DNA of 64,000 nt from Microbacterium proteolyticum (GCF_029639405.1 NZ_CP121274.1:1-64000), one strand, 5' to 3'. Shown: positions 37,345-47,605, numbered from the stretch's first letter. Translations and numbers: made by a program. Notes: generated from the sequence alone by a model not told the origin.

Positions 37345-38301
37345 TCAGAGGAGGTTCGGGAGGAGTCGGATCAGCTGGTCCGAGACGAACACGCTCGCCA
37401 GCAGCAGGACGGGGGCGAAGACGATCCACGTCTTCTGCCACCCGACGCGGCGGTACGCCCAGACGGCCAGGAGCTCGGCGACGACGAGGAACTGCAGGGC
37501 GAAGACGAGCGCCCACACCGTGGTGACGTCCGTCGCCATCGCCTTGGCCTGCGGGGGCAGCGACATGGATGTCGTCTGACGGGCACCGGTCGCCTTCGCG
37601 TCACCGGTGGCCTTGGCATCCACGTAGACGACGCCGGTCGGCAGGTACGGGGCCCCGCGCGCGGCCATGAGGATCAGACGGCTCTCGCCGCGCACCGGCG
37701 CGGGAGGAGTCGGATCGCCCGCGTAGCGCACGCCCAGCACTTCGAACGTCTGCTCGCCCTGCCCTGTGCGCACGGTGAAGTCCTCGCCCGGTTGCAGGGT
37801 CTGGATGCTGCGGAACGGCCCGCCGAACGCGGCGGTCCGGCCCATGATGACGCTGACTCCCGCCTGCCCGGGCAGCACGGTGTCGCGACGGTGACCGGGA
37901 CCCCCCATGAGGACGCCCGAGGTCGTCCCCTCCGCCACCACCTCGTCGATGCCGAGCTGCGGGATCGAGAGCAGGGCGACGGGCGCACCGTCGTCGAGCA
38001 GGTGATCCTCGAAGTCGCCCTCGCTGACCGGCGCGGTTCCCGCCGACAGCTGTGCCCGGAAGGTGTCGCGCAACTCCTGCTGCGACGCGAAATGCGTGAT
38101 GTGGCTCACCAGCAGCACGTTGCCGAGGAACACCAGGATCAGCACCGAGATCGACACCAACGTCCCGCGCAGGAACACCTGCACCGGTGTCAGCGGCGCG
38201 TACTGGGGACGGCGCCGCGGGGGGCGACGCGGAGGCTTCGGCGGGCGCGGCGGGAGGGGGCGCGTCGGCGCCTCGGCGGCGCGGTCTTCCTGAAGGGTCA
38301 T
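37345..38301 (-). CDS. catalytically dead sortase-fold membrane protein
   Basis: The 318-residue protein has a Pro/Arg-rich cytoplasmic N-terminus, a membrane segment (about 46-66), a sortase-like barrel (about 107-232) and two more membrane spans (262-284, 292-310). The barrel follows the class E-like pattern: [40 protein letters not shown] and [19 protein letters not shown]. The catalytic His block, normally AGHRTxxGxPF, reads [11 protein letters not shown] with Arg at the His position. The Cys block, normally LTLITC, reads LILMAA. The following Arg region is also absent. It cannot be a transpeptidase and may act as a scaffold. It overlaps its upstream neighbour by four bases. Confidence 0.78.
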   Translation of the reverse strand: MTLQEDRAAEAPTRPLPPRPPKPPRRPPRRRPQYAPLTPVQVFLRGTLVSISVLILVFLGNVLLVSHITHFASQQELRDTFRAQLSAGTAPVSEGDFEDHLLDDGAPVALLSIPQLGIDEVVAEGTTSGVLMGGPGHRRDTVLPGQAGVSVIMGRTAAFGGPFRSIQTLQPGEDFTVRTGQGEQTFEVLGVRYAGDPTPPAPVRGESRLILMAARGAPYLPTGVVYVDAKATGDAKATGARQTTSMSLPPQAKAMATDVTTVWALVFALQFLVVAELLAVWAYRRVGWQKTWIVFAPVLLLASVFVSDQLIRLLPNLL

Positions 38302-39083
38302 GTCGTGGCCGCCACGGGGACCGGGGGCAGGGCATCGCGGACGACCCGCACCGTCACCCACGCGATCGCGACGATGACCAGGATCGCGAGGATCAGCCAC
38401 GGGAAGAGCAGGAAGAATCCGTCGCGCGTGACCGGCGACAGCGCGGTGCCGTCGACGGACTCCGGCGGGGTCAACGTCACGTGCCCCGTGAGCAGCGTCC
38501 ACTGCCCGGCCCCGTGCAACGACGCGGACACGACGCGGGTCTCGCCGGGCTGGAGCGCCGTGATCGCCACGTCACTGGTGGTGTCGAGGCGGTTGGAGAA
38601 CAGGGCCCCGTCGACGGAGAACTCCGCCGTCGCGTCGATGACGGACGTCGAGGCGTTGCGCACGGTGAACCAGAGGTCGACGGTCCCGTCGGCGGGATTC
38701 ACGGACGGAGCCGTGGACCCGTTCAGGCCTCCGACGTAGAGCATCCCGGCCACGCTCACCTCCCCCGCGGTGTTGGTCTGCGGCTGCGTCGTCCCGCCGC
38801 CCGTCCCGCCCGCGCTGCCGCTGGAGCCGGACGTGGTCCCGCCCGACGACCCCCCGACCGACGACCCGGTGCCCGATGACCCCGAGCCCGAGCTCGAACC
38901 GGTGGGTCCCGTCGACGTGCTCGCCGTCGGCGTCGGCGTGGATCCGTCGGTGATCGTCACGGACAGCGGGGTCCCGGCCTCCTGATCGTCGGCTGCGACC
39001 GCCGGGGCCGCCGCGCCCACCACCGAGGCGAGCAGCACGGCGGCGACGACGAGACGCGGTGCGACCGAACGGCTGGGTCTCAC
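38298..39083 (-). CDS. surface protein with Gly/Ser-rich stalk, short relative of the DUF916 protein
   Basis: The 261-residue protein has a signal peptide (up to about AVAADD) and a low-complexity stalk of Ser, Gly and Thr (about 45-105). A beta-sandwich follows (VDLWFTVRNASTSVIDATAE, then GAGQWTLLTGHVTLTPPESV), then a membrane anchor (FPWLILAILVIVAIAWVTV). The motif SPVTRDGFFLLFPWLILAIL matches SPITRDTVTFGVPWMLLILL in the next gene, so both C-terminal halves are homologous. The GTG start overlaps the DUF916 gene stop (GTGA). It is probably the second WxL-interacting component. Confidence 0.72.
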   Translation of the reverse strand: MRPSRSVAPRLVVAAVLLASVVGAAAPAVAADDQEAGTPLSVTITDGSTPTPTASTSTGPTGSSSGSGSSGTGSSVGGSSGGTTSGSSGSAGGTGGGTTQPQTNTAGEVSVAGMLYVGGLNGSTAPSVNPADGTVDLWFTVRNASTSVIDATAEFSVDGALFSNRLDTTSDVAITALQPGETRVVSASLHGAGQWTLLTGHVTLTPPESVDGTALSPVTRDGFFLLFPWLILAILVIVAIAWVTVRVVRDALPPVPVAATT

Positions 39084-40186
39084 GACGATCCCGACTTCGC
39101 GGCGCCCGCGAGGCCCTCGGCTTCGGCGGCCGTCGCCCGCTCCATGTAGTCGACCCACTCACGCGCACGCTCTTCGTCGCGGCGGCGGCGCCACCGCAGC
39201 AGCAGGAAGATCACCGCGGCCAGGGCGAGCAGGATCAGCAGCATCCACGGCACCCCGAAGGTCACGGTGTCACGGGTGATCGGTGAGACCGTGAGCTGCT
39301 GGGAGCTGTCGGGCGAGTCGACGAACGGGTTCAGCACGGTGGACGGGTTGAGGTACAGCCACTGCCCGACCCCGCCGACGGTGAACTCGTACGTCGCGGT
39401 GTTGCCGGGGAGCAGCATCGGGATGCTGCCGCCCTGCAGGCCCGTCGCGGGGATGCCGAACCAGGTCGCGACCCCCGAGGTGAGGTTCGCGGCGAGCGCC
39501 ACGTTGCCCGGGTTCGAGACGGTGTAGTGCAGCTTCACGCTGCCGCTGAACGGGTTCCACCAGTCGCCCTCGTAGGACGCGTCGTAGCTCGTGATGCTCA
39601 GCGCCGGCTGGAGGTCGCCGGACACCCGGGCGAAGATCGACGTGGCGACGCGGCGGTCGACGCTGACCTGCTGCCCCTCCTCGACGACGGATGCCACGAG
39701 GCCACCGACGTGATCACCGGGGGTCGCGTCCGCGGGGAACGCGATCGTGAAGGACAGGAGCCGGACCTCGTCGGGCTCGAGCGAGAACTTGACGCGGTCG
39801 CTGCCGTCGTCGAAGCGCAGCCACGCACCGACCGCGGTCGGGGTGTCGGCGGTCGCCAGGAGCGAGAACGCGCCGTCGCCCCCGTTGAAGGCATCCGTGG
39901 CGTACACCGTGAAGTCCTGGCGCGCGGTGCCGGTGTTGCCGACGAGCACGCGATCGGTGACCGTCTGCCCCGGGTCCGCGGTGTAGGTGAAGCGCGACCG
40001 GCCATCGGGGCGACCGTCTTCGCCGGCGGGACGGGTGGCGACACCGACGGTGGCGGGGGTGGCGGCGGCATCGCCGTCATCGGCCCGCGCGGGGGCCGTG
40101 GGAGGAAGGAGGGCCAGCGTCGCCGCCAGGGCCAGCAGTGCGACGCCCAGAGCCGGGAGGCGGCGACGCGAGGTGAAGGAGAGCAC
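39080..40186 (-). CDS. DUF916 (WxL-interacting protein) membrane-anchored surface protein
   Basis: The 368-residue protein has a signal peptide (ending PARADD). Its DUF916-like domain corresponds to the peptidoglycan-binding part of WxL-interacting proteins (RFTYTADPGQTVTDRVLVGN, TDAFNGGDGAFSLLAT, FPADATPGDHVGGLVASVVE). A second beta domain (VKLHYTVSNPGNVALAANLT) precedes one membrane span (VPWMLLILLALAAVIFLLLRW) and a charged cytoplasmic tail. In Firmicutes such proteins (CscA type) hold WxL proteins at the wall. The GTG at 40186 has GCGGAG upstream. Longer starts would include an Arg/Pro-rich region. Confidence 0.82.
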   Translation of the reverse strand: MLSFTSRRRLPALGVALLALAATLALLPPTAPARADDGDAAATPATVGVATRPAGEDGRPDGRSRFTYTADPGQTVTDRVLVGNTGTARQDFTVYATDAFNGGDGAFSLLATADTPTAVGAWLRFDDGSDRVKFSLEPDEVRLLSFTIAFPADATPGDHVGGLVASVVEEGQQVSVDRRVATSIFARVSGDLQPALSITSYDASYEGDWWNPFSGSVKLHYTVSNPGNVALAANLTSGVATWFGIPATGLQGGSIPMLLPGNTATYEFTVGGVGQWLYLNPSTVLNPFVDSPDSSQQLTVSPITRDTVTFGVPWMLLILLALAAVIFLLLRWRRRRDEERAREWVDYMERATAAEAEGLAGAAKSGSS

Positions 40187-40292
40187 GGTATATCTCCGCA
40201 GACTGCGGCGACGTAGGTATGTCGCGCGGGTGAACGAGGGCTGATCCGAGGGGATCGGAGGCGTATCGGCCAGACCCGGGGCCGGACGCACC

Positions 40293-40324
40293 GTGTGGGG
40301 AGATCGGAACCGATCCCCCCACAC
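40293..40324 (-). terminator. long hairpin between WxL-like and DUF916 genes
   Basis: GTGTGGGGAGATCGG (40293-40307) pairs with CCGATCCCCCCACAC (40310-40324), a 15-base stem with one mismatch and a tiny loop. It follows the WxL-like gene start region's downstream partner by position: on the minus strand it lies in the leader of the WxL-like gene's neighbour, between the DUF916 gene start (40186) and the WxL-like gene stop (40356). It could be an attenuator or an mRNA-stabilising hairpin that sets a high level of the upstream gene. Confidence 0.6.
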
Positions 40325-40355
40325 GGGTTTACTGCGGGTCGAACAGACCGTCAGC

Positions 40356-41948
40356 TCACTTGGAGGCGAGCGTGATGGTCAGGGTCGACTTGTAGTCACC
40401 GGTCTGGGCGTCCTTGGGAGCCTGGAAGGTGAGGTCGGCGTCGAAGAGCGCACCGCTGGTGAGCGTCGAGACGGCCGTCGAGGTCGCCAGCTGCGAGCCG
40501 GTGCCCGTCGTGATGCCGGCCAGCGGGGTGTAACCGGCGTAGAAGCCGGGCACCACGGTGAGGGCGGAGGACGGGATGACGTCGTTCGCGGCGTTCGTGA
40601 AGTCGCTCACCGCAGCGGTGAGGTTCCAGCCCTTGAGGACGTTGCGGTCGTCGACCACGGTGACCTTGCCGAGCTTCTTGCTGACGCTGGCGTTGCGCGC
40701 GACGTTGCCGAAGTCGACCGCGGTGGCCTCGGCGTTGAGCGACCACAGGTCGCTCGCGGTCACGGCAGCGGTCAGGTCGACCGTGTCGGTGAGGGTGTCA
40801 CCGGCGGCCGAGACCTTCGAGAACGTGCCCCACGCCTGGACGGCGAACGTGCCGTCACCCGGGAGGGTGAGGGCGACGGTGTGGTCACCGGCGGGGAGGC
40901 CCGAGATGTCGACGATGGCGTTGCCGTTGGCGTCGGTCGTGACGTTGCCGAGGTTGGTCGGGTCGGACCAGGCCCACGCCGTCAGCGTCTTGTTGGCGTT
41001 GGCGATGCCGGCGGGCACCGTGACGGTCGTGTCGCCCTTGGCGGGCGCCGTGATCGTGACCTGGTTGGCGTCCGAGCCGGCCGGCTTGGTCGGGGCGGTC
41101 GGGGCCGGAGCCGAGACGGTGCCCGAGAAGGCCTTCTCCGCGGAGCCGGCGGTGTTCGTGGCGACGAGCGTCACGTTGTAGGCACCGGCCGTGGTGGGCG
41201 TGCCCGAGATGACACCGGTGGTGCCGTCGAGGGCGAGACCGGCGGGGAGCGCCGTGCCCGACTTGACCGCCCACGTGATCGGCGCGGTGCCGTCAGCGGT
41301 GAGGGTCTGCGAGAAGGCGGTGCCGACCGTCGCGGCGTTGAGCGCCGCCGTGGTGACCGTCGGAGCCGTCGCGGGCGCCGTCGGCGTCGCGAAGGTCCAG
41401 GTCGCCAGCTCGGGCCGCTGGTTGGCCGTGACCGTGATGTAGACGAAGTCCACCTCGAGCACCTGGTTGCCGTTGAAGAACGCGATACCGAGCGAGTAGT
41501 CGCCACCGGCCTGCGCGACCGCGGAGCTGCCCGAGGGCGAGCCGAGGCCGGCGCTGGTGTTGCCGCTGGGCATGGCGTTCGGGAGCAGGATGCCGCTGGG
41601 CGTCAGACCCAGGGGGCCGTAGGCGTTCCACGCGTTGACGTTGGCCTCCTGGCCACGCGGCGAGAGGAACTTGCGGACCTGGCCGGTGTTCTCGGGAACC
41701 GTGAAGACGCTGTTGTAGTCCTCATCGCTGGGCTCCGGCGAGAACAGCGCCGAGTCGTTCCAGCCGAGCACGGTGCCGGCGGGGATCTGGGTGCCGTCGA
41801 GGTCCGAGAGCAGGTAGACCGGGTGAGCGGAGCCCACCGTCGGGACGATCGCAGCCGACGCCGTGGCGGCGGGGACGATCGACAGCGCGGCGGCGGTCAC
41901 CACGGCACCGAAGCCGAGGATGCCGCGCTTCGCGAGCGAGATCTTCAT
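40356..41948 (-). CDS. secreted WxL-like surface protein with Ig-type repeats
   Basis: The 530-residue exported protein has a signal peptide (cleaved near ATASAA). An N-terminal beta-rich domain (about 32-200) contains [21 protein letters not shown] putative-Ig domain ([20 protein letters not shown], then [20 protein letters not shown]) is followed by another beta domain. The C-terminal WxL-like domain (about 390-530) contains [40 protein letters not shown] and [14 protein letters not shown]. The same domain ends the PstS at 34389-36086. No anchor motif or membrane span follows, so it is probably held by the DUF916 proteins encoded just downstream. Confidence 0.78.
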   Translation of the reverse strand: MKISLAKRGILGFGAVVTAAALSIVPAATASAAIVPTVGSAHPVYLLSDLDGTQIPAGTVLGWNDSALFSPEPSDEDYNSVFTVPENTGQVRKFLSPRGQEANVNAWNAYGPLGLTPSGILLPNAMPSGNTSAGLGSPSGSSAVAQAGGDYSLGIAFFNGNQVLEVDFVYITVTANQRPELATWTFATPTAPATAPTVTTAALNAATVGTAFSQTLTADGTAPITWAVKSGTALPAGLALDGTTGVISGTPTTAGAYNVTLVATNTAGSAEKAFSGTVSAPAPTAPTKPAGSDANQVTITAPAKGDTTVTVPAGIANANKTLTAWAWSDPTNLGNVTTDANGNAIVDISGLPAGDHTVALTLPGDGTFAVQAWGTFSKVSAAGDTLTDTVDLTAAVTASDLWSLNAEATAVDFGNVARNASVSKKLGKVTVVDDRNVLKGWNLTAAVSDFTNAANDVIPSSALTVVPGFYAGYTPLAGITTGTGSQLATSTAVSTLTSGALFDADLTFQAPKDAQTGDYKSTLTITLASK

Positions 41949-41980
41949 GTGAGTTCGTGTCTCTTTCTCGTTTGTCAGGA

Positions 41981-43147
41981 TCAGTTGTTGCGGGTGACGA
42001 CGGTGCCGGTGGGAGCGCCGAAGCCGAACTTGGCCTTGACGGCCTTGGTCGTGGTCGGCGAACCCGAGGCGCCCCAGTAGGTGAGGCTCGAGGTGGAGGA
42101 GGAGTTGACCAGAGCGGCGACACCGGCGTCGTACGCCGTGTTGTCGGAGGTGATCTTGGCGGTCGGGACCACGATGTAGACCGTGCGACCCCAGTCGGCG
42201 CTGTTGTAGTAGCTCGTGCTGGGGACGAGGGACGGAGCGGTACCCGTGAAGGCGGCCACGCCACCGATGGCGCCCACCGAGACACCCGAGAAGGTGTTGA
42301 TGCGAGCGGCGCCGTTGGACTGACCGATGTAGTTGGCGACGGAGAGCGGGATGATCTGGATCTCGTTGTCGGCGGGCGTGAGGACACGACCGTCGTTCTC
42401 GGGGATCGAGTTGCTGCGCGTGTCGACTGCGGCACCGAGGGTGGTGGTGCTGAGGCCGATCTTGCCGAGGAAGGTGGTCCACGTTCCCGAGCTCGACTGG
42501 AGGCCGAGCGGCTTGAGCGTGAAGCCGGTCCCGGAGAGGACCGAGCTCGCGGACGAGCCCGACGTCGCCGAGTAGATGCTGGTCAGCTGGTCCTTCGTCA
42601 GGTCGTTGATCGCGTTGGTCGCCGCCGCCGCGTTGGCGCCGCCGGTGGCGTTGCCGAGCTTGAAGGCGTAACCGATGGCGTCCTGGCCGAACGGAACGTA
42701 CGTCAGGAGCGTTCCGGCCGTGCCGCCGACCGACGAGCTGCGGGCGAAGTCGACCTGGTCCTTCACGTTGACGCTGTTGTAGGTGAAGGCCGAGCCGCTC
42801 ACACCACCGATGGAGGCGATGAGGGCGTTACGACCGGCGCCCGAGCCGTTGGGGCGGTCGAAGACGGGGCCGAAGGCCTTCGTCTGGATGCTGCCGACAC
42901 CGCCGGCGACGCCGAGCGTGAAGGCATCCCAGGATGCCAGCGACTTGCCGTTGCCGGACACCTTCACCGACGCGCCGGAGATGGTGGTGCCGTTGGCGAG
43001 GGCGCTGACGGCGTCCTGCAGGGTGTCGGAACCGACGATCGAGTAACCGTCGGTGATCGGGTCGGCGTTGGCCGCCGACGCCATGCCGGCGCCGGCAAGG
43101 GCGACACCAACAGCCGCGCCGAACGCGACGATTCGCTTGAGCTTCAT
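41981..43147 (-). CDS. PstS-like secreted substrate-binding protein
   Basis: The 388-residue exported protein has a signal peptide (up to ASAANA-DP). It carries the phosphate-binding-type blocks [33 protein letters not shown] and VDFARSSS, which match the actinobacterial PstS-like group. The C-terminal half ([20 protein letters not shown], then [14 protein letters not shown]) is typical of the fold. No lipobox or anchor is present. It precedes the WxL-like gene by 32 bases and probably works with the surface complex. The ligand could be phosphate or another oxyanion. Confidence 0.78.
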   Translation of the reverse strand: MKLKRIVAFGAAVGVALAGAGMASAANADPITDGYSIVGSDTLQDAVSALANGTTISGASVKVSGNGKSLASWDAFTLGVAGGVGSIQTKAFGPVFDRPNGSGAGRNALIASIGGVSGSAFTYNSVNVKDQVDFARSSSVGGTAGTLLTYVPFGQDAIGYAFKLGNATGGANAAAATNAINDLTKDQLTSIYSATSGSSASSVLSGTGFTLKPLGLQSSSGTWTTFLGKIGLSTTTLGAAVDTRSNSIPENDGRVLTPADNEIQIIPLSVANYIGQSNGAARINTFSGVSVGAIGGVAAFTGTAPSLVPSTSYYNSADWGRTVYIVVPTAKITSDNTAYDAGVAALVNSSSTSSLTYWGASGSPTTTKAVKAKFGFGAPTGTVVTRNN

Positions 43148-43208
43148 TTCTTCCTGTCTTTTCGGGTGCAGAGGGTGGGTGCTGCGAAGAAGCCGGCTGG
43201 TGCAGGCT

Positions 43209-45842
43209 TCAGGTGACCCGTCTTCTCAGACGGGTGATCAGGGGCACACCGACGGCACTGACCAGACCGGCCAGCACGCTGATGGGCAGGGCGGCGCCGA
43301 TGGCACCGCCGTCGGGATCGTCGGGGGTCTTGCCCCCGGCGAGGGCACCGCTGGACGCTCCGGTCGCGGCGGCGGGGGTGGATTCGGTCGCCGCGGGAGC
43401 GACCGGAGCCGAGGCGGCACCCGAGGAGCCCGACGAGACGACGCCCGTCGAGGCCGCGGCCTGCTGCGAAGGGATGTAGGAGCCCCCGGACGACGGCGCG
43501 GGGGATGCCGTCGCCTTGGGTCCGTTCTGCATCACGTCCGCGGCTTCCTTCGCCTGTTCGATCCACGCCGCCGGAAGTGCGACGTAGCCGTCGGGCAGCT
43601 CCCCCACCCCGGTCCCCGGGGTCTGGGCCTGGGTGCCCACCGCGAACCGGACGAGGTTCGCGTAGGCCGCGCGCAGCGTGGGATCGGTCAGGGTGGCGTT
43701 GGTCGCCGCGTACACCGGCATGGTGAGCGGGTACGCGTCCCGCGCGCCGGCGGCCACCGACGAGGTGGGGTCGAACGCGACGACGCGGTCCCCCGCGCCC
43801 GCCGGCGTCATGACGTCGGCGGCGGCCCGCATCGCGGTGCTCGACGGAGCGGTGAACGTGCCGGCGGGGTTCCGCAACGACGCCGTGACGACCTGGAAGC
43901 GCGCGGCGGCGGCGGCGCTGGTCAGGCCGAGCAGACGCTGGCTCCCCGGGAGCATGCGGGGGTTCTTGCCGTACTTGGGCGGGATGGAGTTCGGGTCCCA
44001 CTGGCCGGGGCCCTGACCGTCGCCGCGGAGCGTCAGATAGGCGATGGCGGAGAGGTCGTTGGCGTAGGGGCGCCACGTCACGAGGTTGATGGGGGCCTGA
44101 TTCGCGGGCACGACCTCGACAGGGTCGGCCTTGGGGAAATCGTCGCGGTCGAGCGAGAAGGGCACCTTCGTCGGGTTGACGTCCGCGTCCGTGGAGTACC
44201 AGGGGTTCACGATCATGCCCCACGGGTCGGGCTTGCTCGCGAGGAAGTCCATCGCGTCCTTGTCGGAGGAGATGTACTTCCAGACCGCGCGGGCGGCATC
44301 CGATCGGCCCTGCGGGACGATGACGTCAGCGATGGCGGCGCCCTGGAGGTCCTGGGCCTGCCATTCCGGGTCGTTCACGGCGAGGAAGTCCGGATCCCGC
44401 GTGATGTTGTACTCGTTGGTCCCGGTCAGGTAGGTCTGGTCCGCCCCGGTCGGGATCGACGAGCGGTACGAGTAGCTGAGGAGCTTCGCGAGCAGCCGGG
44501 GCGTGAGGTTCACGCTGCTGAACGGGGTGCGCGCCTTGTCCTTCCACTCCTGCGGGACGGTCTTGTCGTTCGGGTTGGGCAGTCGGTCGATCGCGACCGA
44601 GATGGCCACCCCGCTCAGGGCGACGGGGGCGTACGTCAGCGGGTCCTTGCCCTCGGTCGAGAGCGCGTAGCTGGTGAGCGCGAGGGGCGCCTGGTCGTTC
44701 TTGGATGCCGAGAGGAGAGCGTCGGACTCGGCGCTGGTGATGAGGGAGTAAACGGATCCGCCCGTCTGGTTGCAGACGACCGGCTGCCACGACGCGACCG
44801 CGAGGGCGGCGAGCTCGCTGCCGGCCACCTGCCGCTCGGTCTGACCGATCGCGCATCCCGTTCCGACCGGGGCGAAGTCCAGCTTCACCGACAGCGCGTG
44901 CTGCCAGGAGTCGGCGAACAGACCGGACTGGGTGATGTTGGTGGAGCCGTTGTCCGAGGTTCCGCGCGGGAGGACGACGAGCCAGCAGGACGCGCCGACG
45001 GTGACACCCGAGGTCGTGACGGGGTTTCCGCATCCCAGGCCGTTGGACTGGACGGCGGTCTGCACCTCGAACGTGACGGACCCCTTTCCGTCGTCGCCCG
45101 ATCCGACCCAGGGGATCTCGTTGGTCGTGTAGGAGGTGAAGAACTGGTTGGCGTTGACGTCGACGGACGAGTCGATCGTCTTCTTGCCGGTCGTCGCGTC
45201 GCGTTTGATCGAGTCGACCCGGGTGCCGTCGCGGGCGATGAACGGGATCGACGTGTAGGGCGGGAAGATGAAGGAGCCGGGCGCGGTGTACTCGACGTCG
45301 GCCTCGGGCACCTCGTCGATGGAGGCGTAGTTGCGGTAGGCGTCGCGGGTCGCTCCGATGCTGCCCGCCCCGCCGTACTGGCAGGTCGTGCGGTCCGGTC
45401 GCTGCGTGTTCGAAGGATCGTCGCCCCAGCACATGAACACCTGGAGGAAGTTCTCGCCGCCGTTGCCGCCGGCCGACGGTGCGGTGGACTTCTTGCCGCC
45501 CGTCCAGTCCAGACGGATGCCCTGCGCGACCAGACCACGGGTCTGCGACACCGTGACCGACAGATCCGGCATCGGGGCCGTGTCGACCGCGGCATCCTGC
45601 TGCTTGGCGGTCACGGTCACCGCGGACGAGGACGCGGCGGCGGCGGACTGCCCGTCGGTCACGACACCGCCGGACACCAGCGCGAACACGGTGACCCCGG
45701 CGACGAGGCCCGCGGCCAGGGGCAGGACGGTGCGCCGCGCGCCCCGGTTCGCCGCATCGGCGTGCGCGCGGCGGATCCGGAGGCGGCGGCGCGACGGGGT
45801 CGCGGGGGCCTCGGCATCGCTGCGCTCACGGGAGTCAGACAC
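43209..45842 (-). CDS. large surface protein with PBP-like region, anchored at both ends
   Basis: The 877-residue protein has a basic N-terminus followed by a membrane or signal segment (VLPLAAGLVAGVTVFALVSG, about 37-56). Its long extracellular region has a conserved-looking start (SDLSVTVSQTRG-like, then GIRLDWTGGK) and a middle that resembles a PstS fold (LLAKLLSYSYRSSIPTG, GTNEYNITRDPDFLAVNDPE, MVNPWYST-like). A low-complexity Ala/Ser/Gly stalk (about 740-830) ends in a membrane segment and basic tail (ALPISVLAGLVSAVGVPLIT, RLRRRVT). The GTG at 45842 has AAAGGACTT upstream. I do not recognise the family by name. It may be the large scaffold of the complex. Confidence 0.75.
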   Translation of the reverse strand: MSDSRERSDAEAPATPSRRRLRIRRAHADAANRGARRTVLPLAAGLVAGVTVFALVSGGVVTDGQSAAAASSSAVTVTAKQQDAAVDTAPMPDLSVTVSQTRGLVAQGIRLDWTGGKKSTAPSAGGNGGENFLQVFMCWGDDPSNTQRPDRTTCQYGGAGSIGATRDAYRNYASIDEVPEADVEYTAPGSFIFPPYTSIPFIARDGTRVDSIKRDATTGKKTIDSSVDVNANQFFTSYTTNEIPWVGSGDDGKGSVTFEVQTAVQSNGLGCGNPVTTSGVTVGASCWLVVLPRGTSDNGSTNITQSGLFADSWQHALSVKLDFAPVGTGCAIGQTERQVAGSELAALAVASWQPVVCNQTGGSVYSLITSAESDALLSASKNDQAPLALTSYALSTEGKDPLTYAPVALSGVAISVAIDRLPNPNDKTVPQEWKDKARTPFSSVNLTPRLLAKLLSYSYRSSIPTGADQTYLTGTNEYNITRDPDFLAVNDPEWQAQDLQGAAIADVIVPQGRSDAARAVWKYISSDKDAMDFLASKPDPWGMIVNPWYSTDADVNPTKVPFSLDRDDFPKADPVEVVPANQAPINLVTWRPYANDLSAIAYLTLRGDGQGPGQWDPNSIPPKYGKNPRMLPGSQRLLGLTSAAAAARFQVVTASLRNPAGTFTAPSSTAMRAAADVMTPAGAGDRVVAFDPTSSVAAGARDAYPLTMPVYAATNATLTDPTLRAAYANLVRFAVGTQAQTPGTGVGELPDGYVALPAAWIEQAKEAADVMQNGPKATASPAPSSGGSYIPSQQAAASTGVVSSGSSGAASAPVAPAATESTPAAATGASSGALAGGKTPDDPDGGAIGAALPISVLAGLVSAVGVPLITRLRRRVT

Positions 45843-45963
45843 GGGTGAAGTCCTTTGGTTCTGCGGGTGGCTGGACACCCTCGTCGAGCTAAAAGCGCGC
45901 GGGTGACGTCCGGATGAACGTGCCCACAACGAGATACCGATGCGGTGTGCTCCAGACGCGAAC

Positions 45964-45986
45964 GCTTCCGGCGGCGGGCCGGAAGC
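45964..45986 (-). terminator. hairpin after pstS, probable partial terminator
   Basis: GCTTCCGGC (45964-45972) and GCCGGAAGC (45978-45986) form a perfect 9-bp stem with a GGCGG loop, 12 bases after the pstS stop. Such hairpins after binding-protein genes often stabilise the upstream message or allow only partial read-through, so that binding protein exceeds transporter. The 155-base gap beyond it may also hold a secondary promoter. Confidence 0.6.
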
Positions 45987-45997
45987 CGACGGCTGCG

Positions 45998-47605
45998 TCA
46001 CCGACGGTTCGAGCGCGCGCCGGAGCGCCGCGAGACCACGGGCGGGATGACGATCGCGGCGACCACGAAGAGAGCGGCGACGAGCATCATGTACTGCGGC
46101 GGGCCCCACACGTCGTCGGCCAGCGTGAACGGTGACGACACGGCCGCGTTCGCCGCGGCCCCTCCCCCGGAGACCAGGACGCCGTTCGCGTCGTACACCG
46201 GGTCGGACGCGGTCCCGGCCGCCGCGTCAGCGGTCCCCGCAGCCGCGCCCGAAGCTGCTGCCGCCCCGCCCGCGGCCGCCGCCGCGTCGGCGCTGTTCGC
46301 GCCCCCCGACACTCCACCCGAACCGGTCGCGGGCGTGGCCTCCTGGGCTCCACCGGTTCCCTCGACGCACTGCGTCGCGCCCTGCTTGTCGCAGTCCGGC
46401 GGATTGGGCGCCGAAGCGGCGAGCTGGTTGTTCGCGGGTGAGTCGCCCGGCTTGAAGGTGGGGTTGTTGCACTTGTTGAAGTCGACCGGTCCCTCGGTGC
46501 CGGGAATGGCCTTGAGCACCTCGGAGCCCGCCTGCACCAGGTTCATCGGCAGGGGCGAATAGCCCAGCGCCGAGGCCTGCTGCTGACCCTCGCACAGCAT
46601 GTAGTTCGCGAACCGGCTGAGGGTCTTGCCCTTCTCCGTCGTGAAGAGCTTGTTCGTCTGCGTCGGGACGATCATGTACGAGTAGCTCGACATCGGGTAC
46701 GCGCGCGGATCCGTGCTGTTGTACACGCCGTCGAGGTTCTGCGTGAGGTCGGGGTTGATCGCCGCCGACATCAGCGCCACGGCGACCGACTGGTACGTCG
46801 GCTCGACGTAGTACCCGGCCTTGTTGAGCACCTTCACCACCGGGAAGCCCGACTTCATCGCGTAGGAGTACTCGACGTAGGTGATGGCCCCCTCGCCGTA
46901 GTCCTGGCTGACGTATCCCGCGACGCCGAGCGAGCCGTTCTGACCCTTGAACGAGGCGTTGATCTGCGGGAACTGCGACCGCATGCCCTGCGTCCAGATG
47001 TTGCCGAACTGCTTCGACATCCAGAGGGTGAACTGCGCGCTCGTGCCGGAACCGTCGGAGCGGTAGACCGGCGTGATGCCGCGGTCGGGCATCGCGAGGG
47101 CGGGGTTGTCGGCCTGGATCGCGGGATCGTTCCACTTGGAGATCTGCCCGCTGAAGATCTTCGCGATCACCTCGCCGGAGAGGCGGAGGTTGGTGACGCG
47201 CTTGCCGCCGATCTTGAGGTTGTACATCAGGGACGTACCACCGGCGACGATCGGCATGTACGCGAACCTGCCCTGCAGCGGCGTGCCGTCGCTGAACGTC
47301 GTCTCGGGCGCCGAGCCGTCCTCGGGGTTGTCCTGGAACGGGATCTCGCTGATCGCGAAGTCGACCGTGCTGTTGCGGAAGTCGGTGCGACCAGCGCTGG
47401 ATCCGGTGCCGGAGTAGTTCACCGTCATGCCGTAGTTGCTCGCGACGTTCTTGCGCCACTGGTCGAGCGCGTTCTGCGACCACGTCGAGCCGGAACCGGA
47501 GATCGGGACGTACCCGTCGGCGTGCGCGGGCGCCGGGATGAGCGCGACGAGGGAGACGGCCGCGAGCACCGCGGCGAGGCGGGCCCAGCGGGGACGGGAT
47601 TTCAC
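45998..47605 (-). CDS. pstS: phosphate-binding protein PstS with C-terminal membrane anchor
   Basis: The 535-residue protein has a signal peptide (cleaved near PAHA-DG). The PstS fold is clear: [60 protein letters not shown] and [20 protein letters not shown]. Instead of the usual lipobox it ends in a long Ala/Gly/Ser stalk, a membrane segment (PQYMMLVAALFVVAAIVIPP) and a basic tail, so it is anchored at the C-terminus. The GTG start overlaps the pstA stop (GTGA). It is paralogous to the PstS at 34389-36086. Confidence 0.92.
   Translation of the reverse strand: MKSRPRWARLAAVLAAVSLVALIPAPAHADGYVPISGSGSTWSQNALDQWRKNVASNYGMTVNYSGTGSSAGRTDFRNSTVDFAISEIPFQDNPEDGSAPETTFSDGTPLQGRFAYMPIVAGGTSLMYNLKIGGKRVTNLRLSGEVIAKIFSGQISKWNDPAIQADNPALAMPDRGITPVYRSDGSGTSAQFTLWMSKQFGNIWTQGMRSQFPQINASFKGQNGSLGVAGYVSQDYGEGAITYVEYSYAMKSGFPVVKVLNKAGYYVEPTYQSVAVALMSAAINPDLTQNLDGVYNSTDPRAYPMSSYSYMIVPTQTNKLFTTEKGKTLSRFANYMLCEGQQQASALGYSPLPMNLVQAGSEVLKAIPGTEGPVDFNKCNNPTFKPGDSPANNQLAASAPNPPDCDKQGATQCVEGTGGAQEATPATGSGGVSGGANSADAAAAAGGAAAASGAAAGTADAAAGTASDPVYDANGVLVSGGGAAANAAVSSPFTLADDVWGPPQYMMLVAALFVVAAIVIPPVVSRRSGARSNRR

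Noticed and set aside
37345..38301. Annotation as active class E sortase
   Set aside because: All catalytic residues are replaced, so only the fold is claimed.
43053..45848. Plus-strand open frame of 931 codons opposite the large surface protein
   Set aside because: It mirrors the codons of the minus-strand gene, has no start signal and no domain.
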